DNA of 64,000 nucleotides from Streptomyces alboflavus (GTDB taxonomy: Bacteria > Actinomycetota > Actinomycetes > Streptomycetales > Streptomycetaceae), in contig NZ_JNXT01000017.1 in assembly GCF_000716675.1 (NCBI RefSeq), positions 1-64,000 on the forward strand. Reading direction: 5' to 3'. Made by a program: the position numbers and the translations under genes. Below are positions 1 to 7,399 of this stretch, one piece after another. The notes beneath the pieces were generated by a model. It was given only the letters and a program-made list of their open reading frames with translations, was not told the origin of the DNA and did no database searches. The stretch's first letter is position 1; each line of letters opens with the position of its first letter.

Positions 1-39
1 CACCCCCACCCCACGACCTCCCAGAACGGACCCCCGCCC

Positions 40-1113
40 ATGCCACGCCCGCCATACTCCCCGCGCGCACGCCGACCCCGGCATCTCGCCCCGCTCCTGC
101 TCCTCCCCCTGGCCCTGACGCTGAGCGCCTGCGCCGGTGCTTCCTCCGCCCACACCTCCAGCGGGGGCCTCGGCGGCGGCAACACCGATGGAAAGGGGTC
201 GCTCACCCTCAACGTCGGTGACCAGAAGGGCGGTTCGGAGGCCGTGCTGCGTGCCGCCGGGGAGCTGGACGACCTCCCGTACAAGATCAAGTGGTCGACC
301 TTCACGTCCGGTCCGCCGCTCCTCGAAGCCGTGAACGCCAAGGCCGTCGACGTCGGCGCGGTCGGCAACACCCCGCCGGTGTTCGCCGCGGGCGCGGGCT
401 CGAAGATCTCCGTGATCGCGGCGACGCACGGCACCGCGCACGGCGAGGTGATCGCCGTGCCCAAGGACTCCGAGCTGCGCGAGACCGCCGACCTCAAGGG
501 CAGGTCGGTGGCCGTGGCGCAGGGTTCGTCGGCGCACTATCAGCTGCTCGCCTCCCTCAAGAAGGCGGGGCTCACGCTCAAGGACGTCTCCGTCAAGTAT
601 CTGCAGCCCGCCGACGCGCTCGCGGCGTTCAGCGCCGGCAAGGTGGACGCGTGGGCGGTGTGGGACCCGTACACCTCGCAGGTGCTGCGCGGCGGCAAGG
701 CCCGGGTGCTCACCGACGGCGAGGGCGTCGTCAACGGGCTCGGCTTCCAGGTGGCCGCGCCCGGCGCGCTCCACGACAAGAAGAAGTCCGCGGCCGTCGC
801 CGACTATCTGAAGCGGCTGCGCAAGGCCCAGGACTGGGTCTTCAAGCACCCCGAGGCGTGGGCGAAGGTCTGGGCGAAGGACACAGGGCTTCCGTACGAG
901 GTGGCGCTCGACGCCGTCAAACGCACCAACGGCACTCGGGTGTTCGTCGCCGTCGACAAGAACGTCGTGGACTCCCAACAGCAGATCGTCGACGCCTTCG
1001 CCGCGCTCAAGCTGATCCCGCGCCGCATCGACTTCGGCGACTTCACGGACACCCGGTTCAACGGCTCCCTGCCGCCCTCCACCACCGCGCCCCGTACGTA
1101 CAAGGAGTCCTGA
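40..1113 (+). CDS. ssuA: Aliphatic sulfonate ABC transporter substrate-binding lipoprotein (SsuA-like)
   Basis: A 357-aa extracytoplasmic binding protein expected to capture alkanesulfonates or taurine-like compounds for import and use as a sulfur source. Residues 1-31 form a lipoprotein signal: an Arg-rich start, a Leu-rich core and the lipobox LSAC with Cys31 as the lipidated residue. The mature part shows the SsuA/NMT1-type fold signatures, including a DVGAVGNTPP strand near residue 106, VAVAQGSSAHYQLL near 155 and a VDAWAVWDPY segment near 203. The ssuD-like gene follows after 2 nt, so the two are translated together, which supports a sulfonate role. The permease and ATPase genes are not visible; they may lie before the window. 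Substrate specificity is inferred from the neighbour, not from binding residues. Confidence 0.9.
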   Translation: MPRPPYSPRARRPRHLAPLLLLPLALTLSACAGASSAHTSSGGLGGGNTDGKGSLTLNVGDQKGGSEAVLRAAGELDDLPYKIKWSTFTSGPPLLEAVNAKAVDVGAVGNTPPVFAAGAGSKISVIAATHGTAHGEVIAVPKDSELRETADLKGRSVAVAQGSSAHYQLLASLKKAGLTLKDVSVKYLQPADALAAFSAGKVDAWAVWDPYTSQVLRGGKARVLTDGEGVVNGLGFQVAAPGALHDKKKSAAVADYLKRLRKAQDWVFKHPEAWAKVWAKDTGLPYEVALDAVKRTNGTRVFVAVDKNVVDSQQQIVDAFAALKLIPRRIDFGDFTDTRFNGSLPPSTTAPRTYKES

Positions 1114-1115
1114 GC

Positions 1116-2324
1116 ATGACCGTGCACCTCCACTGGTTCCTGCCGACGGGTGGCGACGGCCGCACCCTCGTCGACCGGCACGCCTACACCGACGGCGGCA
1201 TCACCCGCTCCCGCGTCACCCCGGTCAGCGGCGTGCGCGCCCCCGACATCGAGTATCTGGCCCAGATCGCCAAGGCCGCGGAACAGTTGGGCTTCGAGGC
1301 GGTGCTCACGCCGACCGGCACCTGGTGCGAGGACGCCTGGCTCACCACCGTGGCGCTCGCCCAGCACACCGAGCGCCTCAAGTTCCTGGTGGCGTTCCGG
1401 CCCGGGGTGATCTCACCGGTCCTCGCGGCGCAGATGGCGGCGACGTACCAGCGCATCACCCGCGGCAGGCTGCTCCTGAACGTCGTGACAGGAGGGGACT
1501 CCACTGAACAGCGGCGCTTCGGCGACCACTTGGACCACGACCGCCGCTACTCACGCACCGACGAGTTCCTCTCGGTGGTGCGCGGGGTGTGGAGCGGCCG
1601 CCCGTACGACTTCGAGGGCGAGCACTACCGGATCGACGGCGGGCTCACCGCGCTGCCGCCGGACCCGCTGCCGGAGATCTTCTTCGGCGGTTCGTCGGCG
1701 GCCGCGGGCCCCGTCGCCGCCCGGCACAGCGATGTGTACCTCACCTGGGGCGAGCCGCCCGAGCAGGTGAAGAAGAAGATCGACTGGATCCGGGGGCTCG
1801 CCGAGGCCGAGGGGCGCACCGTGCGCTTCGGGATCCGGCTGCACACCATCTCGCGGGACTCCTCCGCCGAGGCCTGGGCCACCGCGGCGCGGCTCCTCGA
1901 CGACCTCGACCCGGACACCGTCGCCGCCGCCCAGGAGGCGCTCGGCCGCAGCGAGTCGGTCGGCCAGCAGCGCATGCTCGCGCTGCACGGCGGCTCCCGC
2001 GACGACCTGGAGATCTCCCCCAACCTGTGGGCGGGCGTCGGTCTGGTGCGCGGCGGCGCGGGCACCGCCCTCGTGGGCAGCCACGCCGAGGTGGCCGACC
2101 GGATCGAGGAGTACCACGCGCTCGGCATCGAGCACTTCGTGCTCTCCGACTATCCGCATCTGGAGGAGGCGTACTGGTTCGGCGAGGGCGTGCTCCCCGA
2201 CCTCGCCGCGCGCGGGCTGCTGCCCCGCATCCCGGCCTCGCCGCTGACCGGCGTCCTGGCGGCGAACGGGCGGCCCGCGTCCGCTCCGGGCGGCGCGCCG
2301 CTCCTGGTGGCCGGGGGTCGCTGA
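1116..2324 (+). CDS. ssuD: FMNH2-dependent alkanesulfonate monooxygenase (SsuD-like)
   Basis: A 402-aa bacterial luciferase-like (LLM) flavin monooxygenase. The family uses FMNH2 from a separate reductase to oxygenate and cleave C-S bonds, releasing sulfite and an aldehyde in the cytoplasm. The start MTVHLHWFLPTGGDGR, the segment FLVAFRPGVISPVLAAQMAA and the NVVTGGDSTEQRRFGD region match SsuD proteins, and the length is close to the family's usual 380-400 aa. The reading frame stays open far upstream, but the ATG at 1116 is preferred: it lies 2 nt after the ssuA stop and has an AAGGAG ribosome site at about 1102-1107. No flavin reductase gene is seen beside it. Confidence 0.92.
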   Translation: MTVHLHWFLPTGGDGRTLVDRHAYTDGGITRSRVTPVSGVRAPDIEYLAQIAKAAEQLGFEAVLTPTGTWCEDAWLTTVALAQHTERLKFLVAFRPGVISPVLAAQMAATYQRITRGRLLLNVVTGGDSTEQRRFGDHLDHDRRYSRTDEFLSVVRGVWSGRPYDFEGEHYRIDGGLTALPPDPLPEIFFGGSSAAAGPVAARHSDVYLTWGEPPEQVKKKIDWIRGLAEAEGRTVRFGIRLHTISRDSSAEAWATAARLLDDLDPDTVAAAQEALGRSESVGQQRMLALHGGSRDDLEISPNLWAGVGLVRGGAGTALVGSHAEVADRIEEYHALGIEHFVLSDYPHLEEAYWFGEGVLPDLAARGLLPRIPASPLTGVLAANGRPASAPGGAPLLVAGGR

Positions 2325-2390
2325 GCACGTCTCGTGGCCAGGAGTCGCTGAGCACGCCTTCGCGCGCGGGGAAGATCTCGGCTCCTGCCG

Positions 2391-2404
2391 TAGTTAGTAG
2401 AAGC
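2391..2404 (+). promoter_or_regulatory. Possible leaderless-type -10 region before the flavin monooxygenase
   Basis: The AT-rich run TAGTTAGTAG ends 4 nt before the GTG at 2405 and no purine-rich ribosome site precedes the start. This arrangement is typical of leaderless Streptomyces transcripts, where a -10 hexamer sits 6-9 nt before the start codon. Inferred from sequence only. Confidence 0.35.
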
Positions 2405-3502
2405 GTGAACGACATCGGGGTACGAGACGCGGGCGTCACCGAGGTGGACGTCGTGGTGATAGGCGCTGGTCAGGCTGGTCTGTCCAGCGCCTACCACCTG
2501 CGGCGCAGAGGGTTCGAGCCGGAGCGGGACTTCGTCGTCCTCGACCACGCGCCCCGGCCGGGCGGCGCGTGGCAGTTCCGGTGGCCGTCGCTGACGTACG
2601 GCAAGGTGCACGGCATGCACGCGCTGCCGGGCATGGAGCTGACGGGCGCGGACCCCGACCGGCCCTCCTCGGAGGTGATCGGGGAGTACTTCGACCGCTA
2701 CGAGCTGCGGTTCGACCTGCGCGTACGGCGTCCCGTCGACGTCCACCGCGTCAGCGAGGGCACGGACGGGCGCCTCCTCGTCGAGACCTCGGCGGGCGTC
2801 TGGTCGGCCAGGGCCCTGATCAACGCGACCGGAACCTGGGACCGGCCCTTCTGGCCGCGCTATCCCGGGCAGGACACCTTCCGGGGCCGGCAGCTGCACA
2901 CGGCGATCTACCCGGGCCCGGAGGCCTTCCGCGGTCAGCGGGTGATCGTCGTGGGCGGCGGCGCGTCCGGCACCCAGCACCTGATGGAGATCGCGCCGTA
3001 CGCGGCCGACACCTGGTGGGTGACGCGGCGGCCGCCCGTCTTCGCCGAGGGACCCTTCGACGAGGACCGGGGCCGGTCCGCCGTCGCGATGGTCGAGGAG
3101 CGGGTGCGGCAGGGCCTGCCGCCGCTGAGCGTGGTGTCGGTCACCGGGCTTCCCGTGAACGACGCGGTGCGCAAGGCACGCGAGGACGGCGTCCTCGACC
3201 GCCTTCCGATGTTCGACCGGATCACCCCGACCGGCGTCGAGTGGGACGACGGGCGGCACGTCGAGGCCGACGTCATCCTGTGGGCGACCGGCTTCCGCGC
3301 GGCGATCGAGCACCTGGCGCCGCTGCGGCTGCGCGAGCCGGGCGGCGGCATCCGCATGGACGGCACGCGCGCGGCGGCCGACCCGCGGGTGCACCTGGTC
3401 GGGTACGGCCCTTCGGCCAGCACGATCGGCGCCAACCGGGCGGGGCGGGCGGCGGTGCGGGAGATCGTGCGGCTGCTGGAGGGGGCGCCCGCGGTCGTGT
3501 GA
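2405..3502 (+). CDS. FAD-dependent flavin monooxygenase / NAD(P)-binding oxidoreductase
   Basis: A 365-aa two-dinucleotide-binding-domain flavoprotein. The FAD Rossmann motif is GAGQAGLSSAYHL near residue 18, a second nucleotide-binding motif VVGGGASG lies near residue 180, and FRGRQLHTAIYPG resembles the FMO-type FxGxxxHxxxY fingerprint. The C-terminal LWATGF motif is also typical. It probably oxygenates a small organic substrate with NADPH and O2. The start is taken at GTG 2405, about 80 nt after ssuD, with a leaderless-type -10 in front; the frame is open further upstream but that part overlaps ssuD and lacks family similarity. Substrate is unknown; a role in organosulfur use is only suggested by position. 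Confidence 0.82.
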   Translation: MNDIGVRDAGVTEVDVVVIGAGQAGLSSAYHLRRRGFEPERDFVVLDHAPRPGGAWQFRWPSLTYGKVHGMHALPGMELTGADPDRPSSEVIGEYFDRYELRFDLRVRRPVDVHRVSEGTDGRLLVETSAGVWSARALINATGTWDRPFWPRYPGQDTFRGRQLHTAIYPGPEAFRGQRVIVVGGGASGTQHLMEIAPYAADTWWVTRRPPVFAEGPFDEDRGRSAVAMVEERVRQGLPPLSVVSVTGLPVNDAVRKAREDGVLDRLPMFDRITPTGVEWDDGRHVEADVILWATGFRAAIEHLAPLRLREPGGGIRMDGTRAAADPRVHLVGYGPSASTIGANRAGRAAVREIVRLLEGAPAVV

Positions 3503-3568
3503 AGGGGTACACGTCGTCGAGCGGAGGGCCCTGCGACCGGACTCCCGACGGCCTCTGGAATCCCGGGT

Positions 3569-5110
3569 TCAGTGTCCGCCGCTCGCCCGCAGCCCTCGCG
3601 GCACCAGCCACACGACGAGCAGCGCGACGACGGTCACGATCCCGGCACTGACGTACGCCGTCGTCGTCAGCGCGGATTCGAACGCCGCCCGCGCCGCGGC
3701 CATCAGCCGTTCCCCCGCCGCGCCGCCCAGGCGGTCCGCGGCCTCCACGGCCCCGCCGACGGACTCCCGCGCCTGCGCCGTCCGGCCCTCCATGTGGGCG
3801 GCGTACACGGAGCCGTGGATCGAGCCGAGCAGGGCGACACCGAGGCCGATGCCGAGTTCGTACGACGTCTCCGACACGGCACCGGCCTGCCCGGCCCGCG
3901 CGGCGGGCACCGTCGACACCAGGACGGACGCGGCCGCCGCGATGGCGAGCCCGTCGCCGAGGCCGAGCGCGACGAAGACGACCGCGACGACGCCGTACGG
4001 GGTGGGCTCCGCCGACAGGGCCAGCAGCAGGAACCCGGCGATCAGCCCGCCGAGCCCCAGGGCCATCACGGCGCGCACCCCGAACCGCTCCATCAGCAGG
4101 GGCGAGAGCAGCGACCCCGCGAGCATCGCGCCGGCGGCGGGCAGTGTCCGCAGGCCCGCGCCGAACGGCGAGTATCCGTGGACGTACTGGAGCCAGAGCG
4201 ACATCAGGAAGAGCGCCGCGCCGATGGCGAGCATCGCGAGGAACGTGGCGAGGGCGGCCGCGGTGAACGCCCGGTTGGTGAAGAGCCGGACGTCGAGCAG
4301 CGGATCGTCGAGCGTGAGCTGTCTGCGGGCGAACACCACGAGGAGCACGATGCCGAGCGCCAGGATCGCGAGGTCGCCGACGGCGAGGCTGCCCTTGGCG
4401 ACGTGCTTGATGCCCCACGCGAGCGCGATCACGCCGACGACGGAGAGCGCGGCGCCCGGCCAGTCCAGCGGGCCCTTCACGCCGCTGCGGAACTCGGGCA
4501 GCAGCCGCACCCCGGCGACCACGGTCACCACGACCACCGGGACGTTCACCCAGAACGCCGCCGACCAGCCGGAACTCTCCACGAGCAGGCCGCCGACCAG
4601 TGGGCCCACGGCGGCCCCCGCGCCCGCGACGGCCGCCCAGATGCCGATGGCGAGGGCGCGCTCGCGCGGGTCGGTGAAGACGTTGCGGATCAGCGACAGC
4701 GTCGACGGCATGACCATCGCGCCGCCGATGCCGAGCAGGACGCGTCCGGCGATGAGCTGCCACGGGTCCGCGGCGGTCGCGGCCACGACCGAGGCGAGGC
4801 CGAAGAGCACGAAGCCGGTGAGAAACAGGCGCTTGCGGCCGAGCCGGTCGCTGACCGCGCCGGAGGTGACGAGAAGGCCGCCGAGGACCAGGCCGTAGAT
4901 GTCGATGATCCACAGCTGCTCGACGGCGGTCGGCCGCATGTCGTCGATCAGCGACGGCAGCGCCACATTGAGGATGGTGGCGTCCATCGCCACGAGCAGC
5001 AGGCTGGCGCACAGCACGGCGAGCGCGGCCCAGCGGCCGCGGCCCGGCGTCGGACGGCTGTCCGCGGCGGCGCCCGGGGGGTCCAGGTCACGGGCCACGG
5101 GACCTCTCAT
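3569..5110 (-). CDS. MFS drug exporter, DHA2 (14-TM) family
   Basis: A 513-aa proton-driven multidrug efflux protein of the EmrB/QacA type. It has roughly 14 hydrophobic segments, the motif-A loop GAVSDRLGRKRLFL near residue 80, and the early segment LVAMDATILNVALPSL, characteristic of DHA2 transporters. The ATG at 5110 is preferred (GGAAGG about 10 nt upstream); an upstream GTG at 5149 would add 13 residues without a ribosome site. It converges on the flavin monooxygenase gene. A near-palindrome at 5200-5219 overlaps its probable promoter, suggesting local repression, but no obvious dedicated TetR or MarR gene lies next to it. Confidence 0.9.
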   Translation of the reverse strand: MRGPVARDLDPPGAAADSRPTPGRGRWAALAVLCASLLLVAMDATILNVALPSLIDDMRPTAVEQLWIIDIYGLVLGGLLVTSGAVSDRLGRKRLFLTGFVLFGLASVVAATAADPWQLIAGRVLLGIGGAMVMPSTLSLIRNVFTDPRERALAIGIWAAVAGAGAAVGPLVGGLLVESSGWSAAFWVNVPVVVVTVVAGVRLLPEFRSGVKGPLDWPGAALSVVGVIALAWGIKHVAKGSLAVGDLAILALGIVLLVVFARRQLTLDDPLLDVRLFTNRAFTAAALATFLAMLAIGAALFLMSLWLQYVHGYSPFGAGLRTLPAAGAMLAGSLLSPLLMERFGVRAVMALGLGGLIAGFLLLALSAEPTPYGVVAVVFVALGLGDGLAIAAAASVLVSTVPAARAGQAGAVSETSYELGIGLGVALLGSIHGSVYAAHMEGRTAQARESVGGAVEAADRLGGAAGERLMAAARAAFESALTTTAYVSAGIVTVVALLVVWLVPRGLRASGGH

Positions 5111-5199
5111 CCCTTCGCGGCCTTCCGGCCCCGCGCGCTCTCCGCGCACCGGGCCAGAGGCCCTCCGAGTACCTACCTGTCAGGGAGTTTCCGTCCAAG

Positions 5200-5219
5200 T
5201 ATCACTCATATGATCGATA
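5200..5219 (-). promoter_or_regulatory. Operator-like palindrome over the exporter promoter
   Basis: On the minus strand, TATCGATCATATGAGTGATA is symmetric at 16 of 20 positions around a central CATATG. A TATGAG -10-like hexamer lies inside it and CTGACA sits 18 nt upstream (5229-5234), giving a plausible promoter for the exporter at 5110. A repressor bound here would block that promoter. The binding protein is not identified. Confidence 0.4.
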
Positions 5220-5240
5220 TGCGCCTTTTGTCAGCCCGAG

Positions 5241-6101
5241 TCACCCGCTCTCCGCGTGCGTCCGCTGTCGTACGGCGAGCGGGCGGCGCCTCGCCGTCGC
5301 GCGGGGGACGCCGGTGGGACCCGTCGTCAGGACGCTGATGTGATCGGTGAAGTCGGCGTCGGGCAGCGGCAGTTCGATGTCCGGGTCGACATAGCTGACA
5401 GCGGTCGCCACATAGTCCATGACCGCGCCCACCACCGCGGGCCTGGCCCCGGGCCCCGCGTGTTCGGAGACCTTCAGCCTGCTCAGGACCCGCAGCGTCG
5501 TCGGCACGCTCGGGTCTGTCCGTACGGGCGGATGATTGAGCGGAAAGCCCGGTTCCGGGCCGCCTCCCGGTTCGTCCGCGGCCCGCGCCGGAAGGGCGGC
5601 ACTCGGCGTCTGCTGCTGCCACCACGCCGCCTCACCTCGCTCCCCGAGCGAGAGGTGATGCAGATAGAGGCAGTACGAGGCAGCGCTGTCGCCCGCGCCC
5701 GCCGCGTACTGCCACCAGAAGCGGGCCGAGTCCTCCTCTCCGCTCAGCTGCAGGATGCAGCCGAGAACCCGGGCGCCCGGCGGCTTGGGCATCTTCTGGG
5801 TGAGGAAGTCGCTCAGCGACGTCACCGCCGCGGTGGTCACGGCGGCCTCGCACAGGCTCTGCAGATCCCGCGCCGCGGCCCGGGCCACACCGTCCTTCCT
5901 GCCGCGGCCCGCGAGCGGCGTGACGGCGTGCACCGACCCCGGCGGGAGACCGGCGGCGGCGCACAGGCCGGTGCCGGTGGCCGCGAGCCGCCCGTGAGCG
6001 GGGGTGGCGCCAGGGCGGACGGCGCGCACGTGGTCGTAGGGGGTGTCGGTGTCGTCGAGGAGCCGGGCGCGGGCGAGCAGTTCGTCAATCGCTACGGTCA
6101 C
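5241..6101 (-). CDS. Unknown protein partnered with the HTH-sigma regulator
   Basis: A 286-aa soluble protein I do not recognise. Its centre (about residues 105-160) is alpha-helical and Ala/Trp-rich, with ARVLGCILQLSGEEDSARF and WWQYAAGAGDSAASYCLYLHH, reminiscent of SEL1/TPR-type helical repeats; the C-terminus is acidic (DPDIELPLPDADF). The GTG at 6101 is chosen because a perfect AGGAGG lies 9 nt upstream. It overlaps the end of the sigma-like gene by 17 nt, so the two are probably co-translated. By position it could be a modulator (anti-sigma-like or scaffold) of the sigma-like protein, but nothing in the sequence proves this. Confidence 0.6.
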   Translation of the reverse strand: MTVAIDELLARARLLDDTDTPYDHVRAVRPGATPAHGRLAATGTGLCAAAGLPPGSVHAVTPLAGRGRKDGVARAAARDLQSLCEAAVTTAAVTSLSDFLTQKMPKPPGARVLGCILQLSGEEDSARFWWQYAAGAGDSAASYCLYLHHLSLGERGEAAWWQQQTPSAALPARAADEPGGGPEPGFPLNHPPVRTDPSVPTTLRVLSRLKVSEHAGPGARPAVVGAVMDYVATAVSYVDPDIELPLPDADFTDHISVLTTGPTGVPRATARRRPLAVRQRTHAESG

Positions 6102-6990
6102 CGGAGTGTCCCTCCTGGGTGGCGGCGCGCAGGCGGCCGTCGAGGTGGCGCCGGGCGTGCCGGGCGGTGGAGCGCACAGCCGCAAGCGGCACGCCGAGGA
6201 CGGCGGCGACAGCGGTCTCGTCCAGACCGCGCAGATGCAGCAGCACCATCACGTCGAGCTGCCCGGCCGGCAGCCTGCGCAGCCCGTCGAAGAGGAACAT
6301 GGACTCCTCGATCTGCGCGACGGGGTCGGCGGCCGTACGCAGGGCGAGGGTGTCGAAGGCCGCTTCCACGAGCGCGGGGCTGTTGTCGGGATGCGGGGTG
6401 CGCTCCATGACGGTCTGGCGCAGGATCTGCCAGGCGAACCGCTCCGGGTTGTCGCTGGCGAGCGCCTCGTCCCAGAGGAAGAGCAACAGGATGAAGACGT
6501 CGCCCACCGCCCGGCGCGCCTCGGCGCGGCGGCGCAGGAACGTGTGCGCGTAGCCGGTGTAGGCGTCGCGGTAGAGGTCCTGGAACGCGGAGAAGTGCAC
6601 GGGAAGGCGGTCGTCGGCGGACAGGCCGTCCCCCTGCAGGCAGCTGTTGATCCAGATGGTTCGCTTGTTGGCCTCGCGGGCGGCCAGGGCCCAGAGCGCG
6701 CGCATGTCCGCCATCGAAGGGGCGGGCCAGTGCAGCGCGGTGAGCAGGCTGCGCGTGAACTCCCAGCGCGGGTAGCGGCCCGCGGCGCGCAGCAGCTCGG
6801 ATATCTTCGAGCGGGACCAGCCCGTCTCGCGTTCCAACTGGCCGATGGTCAGGCCGCTGGCCTGGTAGGACCCGCGCAGCGGCTCCAGCCAGGCGCGGTG
6901 CGCGCGCCCCGTCCCGGCCGTGATCGGCCCGAGCTTGCGGCCCCGCTTGCTGCGCGGAGCGTCCTCGGGCGACATGGCCTTGCCGGTCAC
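6085..6990 (-). CDS. Helix-turn-helix protein fused to an ECF sigma-like core
   Basis: A 301-aa predicted transcription factor with two DNA-binding parts. Residues about 45-75 hold an XRE-like helix-turn-helix (LTIGQLERETGWSRSKISEL). Residues about 132-195 resemble sigma-70 region 2 (FQDLYRDAYTGYAHTFLRRR, then AVGDVFILLLFLWDEAL). Residues about 240-285 resemble sigma region 4, with LRRLPAGQLDVMVLLHLRGL followed by ETAVAAVLGVPLAAVRS. The GTG start at 6990 has GAGGAGGG upstream, and its GTGA overlaps the stop of a possible micro-ORF. The partner gene follows with a 17-nt overlap. It may be an ECF-type sigma factor with an added promoter-recognition or regulatory domain, or a regulator that has lost sigma activity. 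Confidence 0.7.
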   Translation of the reverse strand: MTGKAMSPEDAPRSKRGRKLGPITAGTGRAHRAWLEPLRGSYQASGLTIGQLERETGWSRSKISELLRAAGRYPRWEFTRSLLTALHWPAPSMADMRALWALAAREANKRTIWINSCLQGDGLSADDRLPVHFSAFQDLYRDAYTGYAHTFLRRRAEARRAVGDVFILLLFLWDEALASDNPERFAWQILRQTVMERTPHPDNSPALVEAAFDTLALRTAADPVAQIEESMFLFDGLRRLPAGQLDVMVLLHLRGLDETAVAAVLGVPLAAVRSTARHARRHLDGRLRAATQEGHSGDRSD

Positions 6991-7076
6991 CCGGCGCCCT
7001 CCTCACCCCGGTCGGCCGGTGGTGGGCCCAGCTCGTCGTGCCCGCCGACTGGGTCTTTCCTGTCTCGCCTGTACAT
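6987..7076 (-). CDS. Possible 29-aa coupled micro-ORF upstream of the sigma-like gene
   Basis: ATG at 7076 is preceded by GAGGAG with a 4-nt spacer, and the 29-codon frame (starting MYRRDRKDPVGG, very charged) ends in TGA that overlaps the GTG of the sigma-like gene as GTGA. Such an arrangement would allow translational coupling. The peptide has no recognisable domain, and the frame is also open upstream to 7220. It may be a real leader peptide or chance. Confidence 0.3.
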   Translation of the reverse strand: MYRRDRKDPVGGHDELGPPPADRGEEGAG

Positions 7077-7233
7077 CAGGCTCCTCATATGCGTTCGAGA
7101 TGTGTCCGAGTCCGGAGCCGACCCCTCGGACGCCCTCGGACGCCCTCGTGCCAGGAACCGGGAGCCCAGCATGGAACCTTCGCGCGGCTTCGGCGACTGA
7201 AACTGGCGATCGGGGAACAATCAGTGACGCATG

Positions 7234-7299
7234 CTGACTCAAATCGATTCAGGGCCAGGTCAGTTACTGACCAGATGTCAGCAACGCGAGCCCTCTGAC
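7234..7299. promoter_or_regulatory. Cluster of CTGAC/GTCAG half-sites with a 15-bp perfect palindrome
   Basis: GGTCAGTTACTGACC at 7258-7272 is a perfect 7-bp inverted repeat around one T. Further CTGAC or GTCAG copies lie at 7234-7238, 7277-7281 and 7295-7299. The cluster sits in the 409-bp space upstream of the sigma-like gene and downstream of the protease gene, so it most likely belongs to control of the sigma-like operon. The rest of 6991-7399 holds no convincing gene other than the micro-ORF. Confidence 0.45.
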
Positions 7300-7399
7300 C
7301 GGCCCTCGGAAACCGCTCGCCGGGGCCTGCCGAGCGCGGCGGCGCCGAGGAGCGCCGCCGCACCCGCCGGGACGCGAGGCCGGGACAACAAGGGTTCGG

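Noticed and set aside
7122..7147. Short CCTCGGACGC direct repeat near the sigma-like operon
   Set aside because: Only about two and a half copies of a GC-rich decamer; not distinguishable from background.
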